NCBI GenBank assembly: GCA_945891505.1
Contig: CAMDDL010000023.1
Coordinates: 1 to 37,904 of the forward strand
Length of the DNA: 37,904 nucleotides
Direction: 5' to 3'
Source: Maricaulis salignorans
GTDB taxonomy: Bacteria; Pseudomonadota; Alphaproteobacteria; Caulobacterales; Aquidulcibacteraceae
The notes under the pieces were generated by a model, which ran no database searches, was not told the origin of the DNA, and saw only the letters and a program-made list of their open reading frames with translations. Of this stretch, positions 25,433 through 33,176 are shown piece by piece. The stretch's first letter is position 1; each line of letters starts with the position of its first letter. The translations under genes and the position numbers were made by a program.

Positions 25433-27288
25433 TGGTCAAGGAGCTTGAAAGCACGGAGGATAAACCAACCGGCGACACCGCAGTGGTTGAGCGCGTCAAA
25501 GTCGTTCAGAATGTTATGATCGCGATGCGCGATGGTATCCGGCTTGCGACAGATGTCTATCTGCCAATAGACGGAAAGGCCAAGCGACCAGTGGTGCTAG
25601 AGCGAACCCCTTATGGCAAGCAAAGCAGCAATCATGGCGACCGTACCTTCCAAAATCCCGTCCCAAAATCTAGACCTGAAATTGCTCGTTGGTTCGCGAA
25701 CAAGGGCTATGCCTTTGTGCTGCAGGACTGCCGGGGACGAAACGGCTCGGAAGGGGTTTTCTCGAAATATGTAAATGAAGGCGATGATGGCGAGGACACG
25801 CTGAAATGGCTTTTGGCGCAAGATTGGTGCAACGGAAAAGTCGCGACATTGGGTTTGTCTTACGGTGCCCATGTTCAAGCAGCCCTCGCCTCCCTTAACC
25901 CAAAAGGGTTGGAGGCGATGGTTTGGGATTCGGGCGGATTCTCTAATGCTTGGAAGAGTGGCATTCGCCAGGGTGGCGCGTTTGAGCTTAAACAACTCAC
26001 TTGGGCAATGACCCACGCGCGCCTATCACCGGCAACTTTAAACGATCCGGTGCGCCGCGCTTATCTGGAAGCCCAGAGCATCAGAGATTGGATTGGCATC
26101 AATCCGTGGTCGGAAGGCCAATCCCCTCTTGCCCTTGCTCCAGAATACGAGAGCTATGTGTTGGAGCTTTGGCGTAATGAGACCTTTTCCGAATTTTGGC
26201 GCCGGCAGGGCCTTTATGCCGCGGGCAATTATGCAGGATTCTCCAATGCGCCAACGATGTTCATCTGCAGTTGGTACGACCCCTACGCTTTGACCACGAT
26301 CGAGAACTTCGAAGGCTTATCAAAGCTCAAAGATGGGCCGTATCGAATGATCTTGGGTCCTTGGACGCATGGGCAGCGCTCGGTAACCCATGCTGGCGAT
26401 GTTGATTTTGGCCTAGCAGCCCCATTGGATGGCAACATCGCAATTGGCTATGACGAATTGCGGCTGGACTGGTTCGACCAGAATCTTTCAGTGCCGCTTG
26501 ATGCACGATCAACGGGCAATTTGGTCCAGCTTTTTGTTATGGGCGGCGGTTCAGGGCTAAAAACAAGTGCTGGGAAAATGGACCATGGCGGCAGATGGCG
26601 ACATGAGCGAACTTGGCCTATCCCCAATGCCATTGCCACACCGCTTTATCTCACACAGGAAAACGCGTTAAGTCTTGAGGCGAGCGAACAGAGCGGATCG
26701 ATCAATTGGGTTCATGATCCCAAGAACCCCGTTACCACACGCGGCGGCGCTATTGCATCAGGAGCGCCGGTCATGGAGGCGGGTGCCTTCGATCAAGGTC
26801 ATTTTCCAAGTCAGTCAATTGCTTCATTTCAAACAGCAACCCTGGACCATGACCTTGAAGTCACTGGTCCAATCATGGCCAAGCTTTGGATATCTTCTAG
26901 CGCTGTCGACACCGATGTTTGCCTCAAGCTCATGGATGTATATCCACCTAACCCGGACTATCCAGACGGCTATGCAATGAATCTAAGTCATGGCATTCTG
27001 AGGCTGAGGTTTCGCAACTCGTGTGAAAAAGCTGAACTCATGACGCCGATGGAAGTTTATCCAATTGAAGTGACAATTTTTCCGACAAGTAATTTGTTTG
27101 CGCGTGGCCACCGTATCCGGCTTGATGTGTCGAGCAGCAATTTCCCCCACTTTGATGTGAACCCCAATACTGGCCACCCCGCAGGCCTTTTGGGTCCAGA
27201 ACCAGTCGTGGCAACGAACACGGTGCACTTTGGCCCTCTAACGCCATCCTGCATTATCCTGCCTTTCGTTCACGGCGAAGAAAACTAA
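25432..27288 (+). CDS. CocE/NonD (X-Pro dipeptidyl-peptidase S15-like) hydrolase
   Basis: 618-residue serine hydrolase of the CocE/NonD family, whose members cleave acyl esters, aryl esters or X-Pro peptides and acylated beta-lactams. An alpha/beta-hydrolase domain carries the triad: S143 in LGLSYGAH, D283 in SWYDPYAL and H313 in GPWTHG. The family motif QDCRGRNGSEGVF lies upstream. A C-terminal jelly-roll (about 440-610) contains LRLRFRN and HRIRLDVSSSNFPHFDVN. No signal peptide is visible, so it should act in the cytoplasm after import. It starts on the A of the AbgT stop codon and ends one base before the LysR start. Length is typical. Substrate unknown; given AbgT, an amide- or ester-linked aromatic acid conjugate is a reasonable guess. 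Confidence 0.92.
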   Translation: MVKELESTEDKPTGDTAVVERVKVVQNVMIAMRDGIRLATDVYLPIDGKAKRPVVLERTPYGKQSSNHGDRTFQNPVPKSRPEIARWFANKGYAFVLQDCRGRNGSEGVFSKYVNEGDDGEDTLKWLLAQDWCNGKVATLGLSYGAHVQAALASLNPKGLEAMVWDSGGFSNAWKSGIRQGGAFELKQLTWAMTHARLSPATLNDPVRRAYLEAQSIRDWIGINPWSEGQSPLALAPEYESYVLELWRNETFSEFWRRQGLYAAGNYAGFSNAPTMFICSWYDPYALTTIENFEGLSKLKDGPYRMILGPWTHGQRSVTHAGDVDFGLAAPLDGNIAIGYDELRLDWFDQNLSVPLDARSTGNLVQLFVMGGGSGLKTSAGKMDHGGRWRHERTWPIPNAIATPLYLTQENALSLEASEQSGSINWVHDPKNPVTTRGGAIASGAPVMEAGAFDQGHFPSQSIASFQTATLDHDLEVTGPIMAKLWISSSAVDTDVCLKLMDVYPPNPDYPDGYAMNLSHGILRLRFRNSCEKAELMTPMEVYPIEVTIFPTSNLFARGHRIRLDVSSSNFPHFDVNPNTGHPAGLLGPEPVVATNTVHFGPLTPSCIILPFVHGEEN

Positions 27289-28206
27289 ATGGGCAAGGCA
27301 ACTGCCACCCGAACACTCAAGAACTTCAATCCGCGGGCAATGGAGATATTCCGCGAAGTCGTTCGAATGGGCTCTGTCACATCCGCCGCAAAGAAGGCAG
27401 GGCTTGGTCAGCCAGCCGCAAGTCGCTTGATCGCCCAGTTCGAACAGGATGTTGGCTTTGAGCTCTTTCATCGTGACAAAGGTCGCCTCACACTCAGTCC
27501 GGATGGACTCTTGCTCTATGATGAAGTTGTAAGAGCCCTCGACAATATCGCCCGTGTCAGGATTTTAGCCAGCGACATTGCCGAATTTCGATCCGGTCAA
27601 TTGCGCATTGTGGCACCGCCCAGCTTGCTTGAAGGATTTTTGTCAGAGATCGCAGCGGACTTTCTGAAGCTATATCCCAAAGTTCGCCTGACACTTGAGT
27701 CTGGCGGGGTTGATACGGTGAAGGCCATGATTGCATCGCGTGCTGTCGATGCTGGCTTTGTCAAACTTCCCTTGGAAAGAACCGATTTAACAGCCGAGTC
27801 CATCTTGGAATGCGGGACAACCTGCGTGATCCCGGCACAGCACGAACTTGCACAAGCCAAGAGCGTTGATGCGGTCGCTTTACGCAATGTTCCGCTCATT
27901 CTATTGGGGTTAGGAAGCAGTTCCAGAGCCCAAGTCGAAGCCGCCTTCGCGACTGCCGGCGTCGTCCCAACAGTCCTCGTCGAAACGCACACAATCGGTA
28001 GCGCGTGCGCTTTGGCCGCTCGTGGCGTTGGCATCGCAATCGTCAACCACGCCCTAGCCAGTGCCTATGTTCGGGATCAAATAATCCTCCGCCCATTCGT
28101 GCCTGACATTCGGCAAGACTATGCCTTTGTAACCGCCGATCCGACACCTTCACGGCTCGCCAAAGCATTTCTCGAGTGCTGCAAGGCCTCGCTCCTAAAC
28201 AAGTAA
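27289..28206 (+). CDS. LysR-type transcriptional regulator
   Basis: 305 residues: N-terminal winged helix-turn-helix (about 14-73, with AMEIFREVVRMGSVTSAAKKAGLGQPAASRLIAQFE and FELFHRDKGRLTLS) and a two-lobed effector domain (about 97-300). LysR proteins bind a small inducer and usually activate nearby genes. It begins immediately after the CocE stop (TAA-ATG), so it is the last gene of the TonB receptor-AbgT-CocE operon and probably controls it and itself. A cis-encoded LysR at the end of its operon, rather than divergent, is less usual. A plausible binding region is the 185-base receptor/capA gap. Effector unknown. Confidence 0.93.
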   Translation: MGKATATRTLKNFNPRAMEIFREVVRMGSVTSAAKKAGLGQPAASRLIAQFEQDVGFELFHRDKGRLTLSPDGLLLYDEVVRALDNIARVRILASDIAEFRSGQLRIVAPPSLLEGFLSEIAADFLKLYPKVRLTLESGGVDTVKAMIASRAVDAGFVKLPLERTDLTAESILECGTTCVIPAQHELAQAKSVDAVALRNVPLILLGLGSSSRAQVEAAFATAGVVPTVLVETHTIGSACALAARGVGIAIVNHALASAYVRDQIILRPFVPDIRQDYAFVTADPTPSRLAKAFLECCKASLLNK

Positions 28207-28723
28207 GCCCGCGTGCCCAGTATTTCATCAGAATCAAAGCCTTCACAAAAGCTTAGGTGATGAGCAGCAATTTTTATGAGCTCAAGAGTTCCCGTAGTAG
28301 AACGGCCTTATCGGAAATGAGCTGACATAGCCCATTAAAATCTAGCCAAGAGCTTTTCTGCGTCGGCTTGGGCAGAGCGGGACAGAATGAGTTGGATTAG
28401 GGGGAGGTTTGCAAGATATAAGAGGGCGACTTGCATGAGCTTTCAGTGCTCTGTTTTGATTGATGTTATTGTAAGTCATGTTGATGGGGTCATGACTTGC
28501 AGTGTGTCGTGGCATGTAAGTCGGCATAAGTCATGTTGAAACGTTCACAAATCGCACTTACTTTGCCGCAGACAATTGATCCACAGTCGTAAAGCCATGT
28601 TTGTTTGGATCAAACTTCTCTAAAAGGGGTCGCTGTTCTGCATACGATGCAAGCCGACACAACGGGCGGAGCAAGTGTTTTACTTCGCCTAGTCCCGTGG
28701 ACTCCTTTACGGGCTAAACGTTG
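28207..28723. other. 517-bp convergent gap with short repeats
   Basis: Between the LysR gene and the convergent sulfatase. It contains TAAGTCATGTTGA twice (28472-28484 and 28527-28539) with partial inverted echoes (TCATGACTTGC at 28490-28500; ATGTAAGTCGG). A weak bulged stem (CCCGT 28694-28698 with ACGGG 28709-28713) lies just beyond the sulfatase stop. I see no gene. Confidence 0.5.
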
Positions 28724-30370
28724 TCAGTTCGCCCAATAGACATATTCTTGATCCGGCGTCCAAGGCGCATTCAAGGGCACATCGATCCGGATGGCATCCT
28801 CTACCAAGGCTGGCCACAAGGGCTTGGGCATTTCAGCGTCGTGGGCCTGCAGCATCGCCTTCATAGCGGCCACCCGATCAGGCTCCGCCTCGGCTAAATT
28901 CTTCTTCTCAGTCGGGTCGGTCGCTAAATTATAGAGCCAAGCTTTGTTTGGATTGCCAGCAACTTGCAGCTTCCAATCTCCCTGGCGCACAACGCGGTAG
29001 GCACCTGAACGCCAAAACAAAGTGCGCGAGGCCAATTGGGGGGTGCCGGTGACAAATGGCAAGAGATTCACCGTGTCCATCGCGCGATCACCTGGAACCT
29101 TCGCCCCAGCAATTGCCGCGGCCGTCCCATAGAAATCAAGATGGTGTGCGGGCATTGTTATTTTTTGTCCCGCGCTGATCTTGCTCGGCCATCGCATCAG
29201 ATATGGCACCCGAATCCCGCCTTCAAAGAAAGTGGCTTTCCAACCCCGATACGGCTGATTGATGCCCGGAAGGCCAACATACCAAGCCCCACCATTATCG
29301 CTGGTGAACACGATAATCGTATTTTCATCCAAGCCATTTTTCTTGAGCGCCGCAACAACTTCGCCAACACCTCTATCCAAGGCACGGATCATGGCACCAT
29401 AGACGCGTGTATTGTGATCCTTGATCCCGGAAAGGGCGTCAAAATCCTCACGCTTGGCCTGCAACGGCGTATGGGGCGCATTGTAAGCCAGATAGAGGAA
29501 GAAAGGCCGGTTGGCATTGGCCTCAATCGCCGCAACCGCCTGATGGGTGTAATAGTCGGTCATATATTCGCCGACATGAAATCTTTGACCGCCATTCTTC
29601 TGAACGGCGTCGGTGCCATAAATCCAAAGGAAGCGGTCGATTGGGTCAAACTCAAGCTTGGCATTGACGACGTCTGGATGATTGTCTGGCAGAAACTTCC
29701 CTGCCCCAAACATGATCCCCAAACTCTCATCAAAGCCTTGTGCTTCCGGCCGCATCTTGGCCGCTTCACCAAGATGCCATTTGCCGACATGCAGGGTTCT
29801 ATAGCCCTTGCCCTTCAAAAGCTCTGCGATTGTAATCTGATCCTCGGGCACGCCCATGTTCTCCATGGGCGGCATCTCGGCTTCGCGGTCTGCGTGATAG
29901 ATCGGCTGATGCAAGCGCCCTTCAACTGGGGCCCCTAAATTACGGGCAAAGGCCTTTGGAACCGCGGTAAACTCAAAGCCGAACCGGGCGGGATAGCGCC
30001 CTGTCATCAAAGCCGCTCGCGAGGGGGAGCATGTCGCATTGCCAGCATAGCCTGTACTGAACTGCGCGCCTTCTTTGGCAAGCGCATCAATATTGGGCGT
30101 CGGCACAAGACCGTTTGCAACCCCTGTTCCGGTTGCGGTCAGATCATTGATCCCCAAATCATCGGCCACGATCAAAATGATATTAGGAGGACGCTCGCCT
30201 GCCGGAGGAGTGTTCGGCCCCTTTTCCCATGTGACAGTCTGGGTCGGTGCAATCGGGTTTCGAACCTTATCGATTGCTGCCGCAATTTGTATCGGGAAAA
30301 ATTTGACTGCGACAAACGCGCCTATCAAAAGCACGGCAGCACTTCCCGCTGCGATCCGCCATTTGCTCAT
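28724..30370 (-). CDS. Type I sulfatase (arylsulfatase family)
   Basis: 548-residue formylglycine-dependent sulfatase hydrolysing sulfate esters. An N-terminal signal anchor (about residues 5-31) places it in the periplasm or on the membrane. Metal ligands appear in IILIVADDLG (D70, D71). The modification motif CSPSR (Cys114) fits CxPxR and is followed by AALMTGRYP. Further active-site stretches are LHVGKWHLG, YLAYNAPHTPL and VFTSDNGGAW. Maturation needs a formylglycine-generating enzyme, which is not in this window. The ATG at 30370 has a GGGGG run 6-7 bases upstream and is preferred over 30397. It lies 63 bases behind the GST-like gene in the same direction and may be co-transcribed. Substrate unknown (aryl, steroid or polysaccharide sulfate). 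Confidence 0.93.
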   Translation of the reverse strand: MSKWRIAAGSAAVLLIGAFVAVKFFPIQIAAAIDKVRNPIAPTQTVTWEKGPNTPPAGERPPNIILIVADDLGINDLTATGTGVANGLVPTPNIDALAKEGAQFSTGYAGNATCSPSRAALMTGRYPARFGFEFTAVPKAFARNLGAPVEGRLHQPIYHADREAEMPPMENMGVPEDQITIAELLKGKGYRTLHVGKWHLGEAAKMRPEAQGFDESLGIMFGAGKFLPDNHPDVVNAKLEFDPIDRFLWIYGTDAVQKNGGQRFHVGEYMTDYYTHQAVAAIEANANRPFFLYLAYNAPHTPLQAKREDFDALSGIKDHNTRVYGAMIRALDRGVGEVVAALKKNGLDENTIIVFTSDNGGAWYVGLPGINQPYRGWKATFFEGGIRVPYLMRWPSKISAGQKITMPAHHLDFYGTAAAIAGAKVPGDRAMDTVNLLPFVTGTPQLASRTLFWRSGAYRVVRQGDWKLQVAGNPNKAWLYNLATDPTEKKNLAEAEPDRVAAMKAMLQAHDAEMPKPLWPALVEDAIRIDVPLNAPWTPDQEYVYWAN

Positions 30371-30433
30371 CTGTTTCCCCCTAAAGTCCCACGCCATTAT
30401 TCGGCGTCATGTCGCGTTTATTTCTAGTGGCAT

Positions 30434-31585
30434 CTAGGCCAGCACCAAAACATTGTCGTTCCGCGCTATTTTGCGCTTTGTTGTTAGCGCCATCATGGCA
30501 TTTCCACCGGTGCGTTCAAGTAGGGCGTCCAGCCGCTCACGGTCGACGCCAGTCAAGGCCGGTGCCGCCGTGCGGGCTCGCTCAAAATGCCATAGCGCAT
30601 GGGGCTGGCTGGCCCGCTGCATCACCACGTCACGCCACGCATAACTGACACGCCCGACATGGGGATGCACTTGTCGTCGACCATCATGGGATACAAGTGT
30701 TCCAGGGTCGGGGGCCTCAAGACCATCCACCCAAGCGTCAAAGCATGCGACATCGGCCTTTAGACCGGGACCCCATTGGGAAAACAGGAATGCCAAGATG
30801 GGTTCAAGGGTTTCTGGAAGCGCATCATCTTCAGGAAATCCTATCGCGAGGTCCTTAAAGTCGCCGTCCTTTAGGCCCGGCATATTCATCCGCTCTGTCC
30901 AACGATAAACCGAAGGTGCCGTCGTTTTCATGAGAAATGCCGGGACAGGATCGCGGGCAAGATGCGCATATAAAGGTGCCATCATCCCAAAGTCAGCAGC
31001 ACTGGGACAGCCACCGAGAAAATAGGGGTAGTTCTGAAAATGGATCTCCAGCAAAGCCAATAGCTCTTTGTAGCTGGCCTCCATTGCCGGGATAACTTCT
31101 GGCGTCACACCAAGGTTCGGCAAAAAGTCCGCAAAGCGGGACATGAGTTTGCCAGCCTTCTCCATCCGATCGATATAGGTTGGCGCAGGTACCGCGCGCG
31201 AAAACTCATTGCACAGGAAGTGTTCCTGCTGTTCCCGATAAGACCAGCGATAATGCATGGCTATCGCCATCAGATAATTGGACCCAAAGGCATCAATCAA
31301 GTCTGCAACAATCCGCTGGACTGGCCCGCTCGGGACAAAACTGGGCGCGGCAACACGGCTTTCGATATGATCAATCATGGCCGTGGTATCTTGAATAATC
31401 TCGCCGTCAGGTGCCCGCATGACAGGAATCACTTTGAGACCAACTTGGCGAATGATGTCGCCAACAAAATTGGGGTCAGACGCCATGATCTCTTCATAGG
31501 CTATCCCCTTCTTGATCAGATAAGAGCGGATTTTTCCCGTATAAAGTGAATGGGGTGTGCCCCAAATTGTATAAAGTTCATCCAT
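30434..31585 (-). CDS. Glutathione S-transferase-like protein with long C-terminus
   Basis: 383 residues. The N-terminal thioredoxin-like GST domain (about 1-80) has TIWGTPHSLYTGKIRSYLIKKGI, VIPVMRAPDG and QDTTAMIDHIE, where the cis-Pro and Glu/Asp-Thr/Ser positions that bind glutathione are recognisable. A helical C-terminal domain follows with LGGCPSAADFGMMAPLYAHLARDP. About 140-160 residues extend beyond a usual GST (200-230 residues); this part is not recognised. I chose the ATG at 31585 (MDELYTIWG) over 31639 because the fold begins there and AGGA is just upstream, although spacing is short. It may conjugate glutathione to electrophiles or be a non-catalytic relative. Upstream gene of the sulfatase pair. 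Confidence 0.83.
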   Translation of the reverse strand: MDELYTIWGTPHSLYTGKIRSYLIKKGIAYEEIMASDPNFVGDIIRQVGLKVIPVMRAPDGEIIQDTTAMIDHIESRVAAPSFVPSGPVQRIVADLIDAFGSNYLMAIAMHYRWSYREQQEHFLCNEFSRAVPAPTYIDRMEKAGKLMSRFADFLPNLGVTPEVIPAMEASYKELLALLEIHFQNYPYFLGGCPSAADFGMMAPLYAHLARDPVPAFLMKTTAPSVYRWTERMNMPGLKDGDFKDLAIGFPEDDALPETLEPILAFLFSQWGPGLKADVACFDAWVDGLEAPDPGTLVSHDGRRQVHPHVGRVSYAWRDVVMQRASQPHALWHFERARTAAPALTGVDRERLDALLERTGGNAMMALTTKRKIARNDNVLVLA

Positions 31586-31748
31586 GTGTCCTGACTTCCA
31601 CTCCCAGCAAATCACATTTTGTTTTGGCCAGTCTTGCACAGGGTTTTGACTTCAACAAATGCGAAACTGCGTGACAGGGGACTGGGCTTAAACTGCTAAA
31701 GGGTACGGATTAGCCAACATACTGAATGACGGCGACATAAATTTAGCG

Positions 31749-31929
31749 GGTTGAGGCACTCAAGGAACAGGTGCCGATTGTCTCTGAACGCGGCGTAGAA
31801 ACTACCCCGGCCAATCTTCATTTCATCTAGGAGATCCTAAAGGGATGACGCCCGTTAGCCATTGCGCCAGAAGAGCTTCATTGCGCTCTCCCTCGCAGTC
31901 ATGACGTCGAACTCTATAGTGCGTGCCTT
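31749..31929 (-). pseudogene. Truncated tetR copy, inactivated
   Basis: Matches the first 60 codons of the intact regulator at 34481-35056 without gaps. The position of the start codon is AAG instead of ATG. Codon 25 (Tyr) is TAA (31855-31857) and codon 31 (Ser) is TAG (31837-31839). Similarity ends abruptly at 31749, so the rest of the gene is missing. It cannot make the DNA-binding domain. Confidence 0.92.
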
Positions 31930-31938
31930 ACATAATTA

Positions 31939-31967
31939 TTGACTGATCAGTACAGAATTGCAATGCT
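31939..31967 (+). promoter_or_regulatory. TetR operator and promoter of operon 1
   Basis: TTGACT (31939-31944) resembles a -35 box and overlaps ACTGATCAGT (31942-31951), a perfect 10-base palindrome. A second perfect palindrome, ATTGCAAT, lies at 31957-31964. Both elements recur at the intact tetR divergon. The likely regulator is the TetR at 34481-35056. The -10 box is weak (AATGCT at 17-base spacing). Confidence 0.7.
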
Positions 31968-32020
31968 GGAATCTTGTAATTGGTGTGATCACGAATTGGA
32001 TCATCGACTGGCGCTTGGGG

Positions 32021-32488
32021 ATGAATATGATGATCGCAGTCTTGATCGTGCACGGCCTGCTTGCAGTTACCCTGCTCGGTGCAATCACACACCAGTGTGT
32101 ATCGGCACTCCGAGCCAAGCCTGCCCGCACCCTGTCCTTCGTCGACCGCTACACGAGCGTGAACCAGCGGGTGTTCACATGGGCGGTTGTGATGCTGTAC
32201 GCGACGACGACCCTCTCGGGGGCGATCATCTATCCGTCTTACCGGTTGAATGTGCGCGTCCCATTCGAGGAGATGTCGCTAGGTTGGGCAGTGGGCCTTT
32301 TTGAGCTGAAGGAGCATTTCGGCGGCCTTGGGCTATGCCTTCTGCCTCTCTATGTTTGGCTCTGGCAACCGCAGCAAACGCAGAGCCACGCCCGCGACCG
32401 GCTTGCAATCACCGTGATCCTTGCCTTTATCGTGTGGTGGGACTTCCTAGTTGGCCACGTGCTCAACAATATCCGGGGTCTGCCATGA
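32021..32488 (+). CDS. Four-helix membrane protein, operon 1 gene 1
   Basis: About 155 residues with four predicted membrane helices (MIAVLIVHGLLAVTLLGAI, WAVVMLYATTTLSGAII, GLGLCLLPLYVWLW, ITVILAFIVWWDFLVG). Histidines lie in or beside the helices (VHGLL, ITHQ, KEHFGG, VGHVL). Membrane-embedded histidines could ligate b-type haem, but I recognise no family and this is inference. The open frame extends to a TTG at 31958 that lies inside the operator, so I start at the ATG at 32021. The ATG at 32027 has GGGG seven bases upstream and is equally possible. The stop overlaps the next gene as ATGA. Confidence 0.75.
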   Translation: MNMMIAVLIVHGLLAVTLLGAITHQCVSALRAKPARTLSFVDRYTSVNQRVFTWAVVMLYATTTLSGAIIYPSYRLNVRVPFEEMSLGWAVGLFELKEHFGGLGLCLLPLYVWLWQPQQTQSHARDRLAITVILAFIVWWDFLVGHVLNNIRGLP

Positions 32489-32802
32489 GATTGCGCTTCT
32501 CGCCCATCATCTTCATGCTGGCTTATTGCCTGATCTATATCGCGGCCTTGCTGTGGGACCTGCCTGCGTTCCTCTACTATCCCCTGCACGGCCAATTGAG
32601 TTGGGGCCCTGAGGTCGTAAAGGGTCAGGGACCAGCGATGGCTTGGTACGGGATCATGGCCGAGGCCGCGCTGATCGCATCTATCCTCGCTATCATTGTT
32701 CCAGATCGCTGGTTTGCCAATCGTATGCAAAACGTCCTTTGGACTGTCCCTGTGGCGGCCATGCTAATCTGCACCTTCCTGATGAGGACCTTCTTTGGAT
32801 GA
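32485..32802 (+). CDS. Small membrane protein, operon 1 gene 2
   Basis: 105 residues with three likely membrane helices (IIFMLAYCLIYIAALLW; AMAWYGIMAEAALIASILAIIV; VLWTVPVAAMLICTFLM) and a periplasmic loop LPAFLYYPLHGQLSWGPEVVKG between the first two. No recognised family. The start is fixed by a four-base ATGA overlap with the preceding gene, and its own stop overlaps the following gene the same way, which indicates a tightly coupled operon. It is probably a membrane partner of the four-helix protein and the two exported proteins encoded behind it. Confidence 0.78.
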   Translation: MRLRFSPIIFMLAYCLIYIAALLWDLPAFLYYPLHGQLSWGPEVVKGQGPAMAWYGIMAEAALIASILAIIVPDRWFANRMQNVLWTVPVAAMLICTFLMRTFFG

Positions 32803-33176
32803 GACGACGCGCTATAGTAACCGTCCTCGTGAGCCTCTGCACCCTAGCCTGTGCTGGCGGCGCTTGGGCGCAGTACACCTATAACCCGAACAATCCCGAC
32901 GAGCAGGGGTCAAATATCCGCTATTTTGGCTCTGTGAAGGATGAGAGCGGCCAGGCCCTAAAAGGCGTCGCCATCTTGGTAAAGCACGCCTATGTCTTCA
33001 CAAGCGACGAGGCAGGAAGATATGTCGGCTATGTTCCTGCCGACCCTTCGCCCAAGCCGGTCGTAATCGGCTGCGCCAAACCCGGCTACACCCTTGTGCG
33101 CATGACCAAGCGCGCAGGCTCAACGAGGCAAAAACTATGGGTCCAAGCCGACTGCATCTTGCGCAAGGCACGTTAG
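32799..33176 (+). CDS. Secreted carboxypeptidase-regulatory-like (Ig-fold) protein, operon 1 gene 3
   Basis: 125 residues with a Sec signal peptide (MRRRAIVTVLVSLC..GAWA, cleaved about 24/25) and one carboxypeptidase-regulatory-like beta-sandwich: GSVKDESGQALKGVAILVKH..VFTSDEAGRYVGYVP and GCAKPGYTLVRM. Such domains are structural or ligand-binding modules in the envelope, without catalysis of their own. The same module is found fused to a haem domain in the operon 2 lipoprotein. The ATG overlaps the previous stop by four bases. The 3' end overlaps the next gene by 40 bases. A role as scaffold for the CxxCH protein encoded next is inference. Confidence 0.8.
   Translation: MRRRAIVTVLVSLCTLACAGGAWAQYTYNPNNPDEQGSNIRYFGSVKDESGQALKGVAILVKHAYVFTSDEAGRYVGYVPADPSPKPVVIGCAKPGYTLVRMTKRAGSTRQKLWVQADCILRKAR

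Larger units (their letters stand above)
31749..31994. repeat. 246-bp direct repeat, left copy
   Basis: Aligns end to end and without gaps with 34876-35121, with about 22 mismatches by eye (near 91% identity). It includes the dead tetR fragment and the promoter/operator, and leads into operon 1 as the right copy leads into operon 2. Confidence 0.92.

Noticed and set aside
28342-28527. 61-codon minus-strand open frame between LysR and sulfatase genes
   Set aside because: It covers the short repeat blocks, lacks a ribosome site and has no domain.
29036-29938. 300-codon plus-strand open frame opposite the sulfatase
   Set aside because: It is antisense to the catalytic domain of the sulfatase; protein composition is that of a shadow frame with no domain.
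31939-32020. TTG or upstream starts extending operon 1 gene 1 into the operator
   Set aside because: They would place the start codon inside the conserved operator/promoter shared with operon 2, where the equivalent frame start is also implausible.
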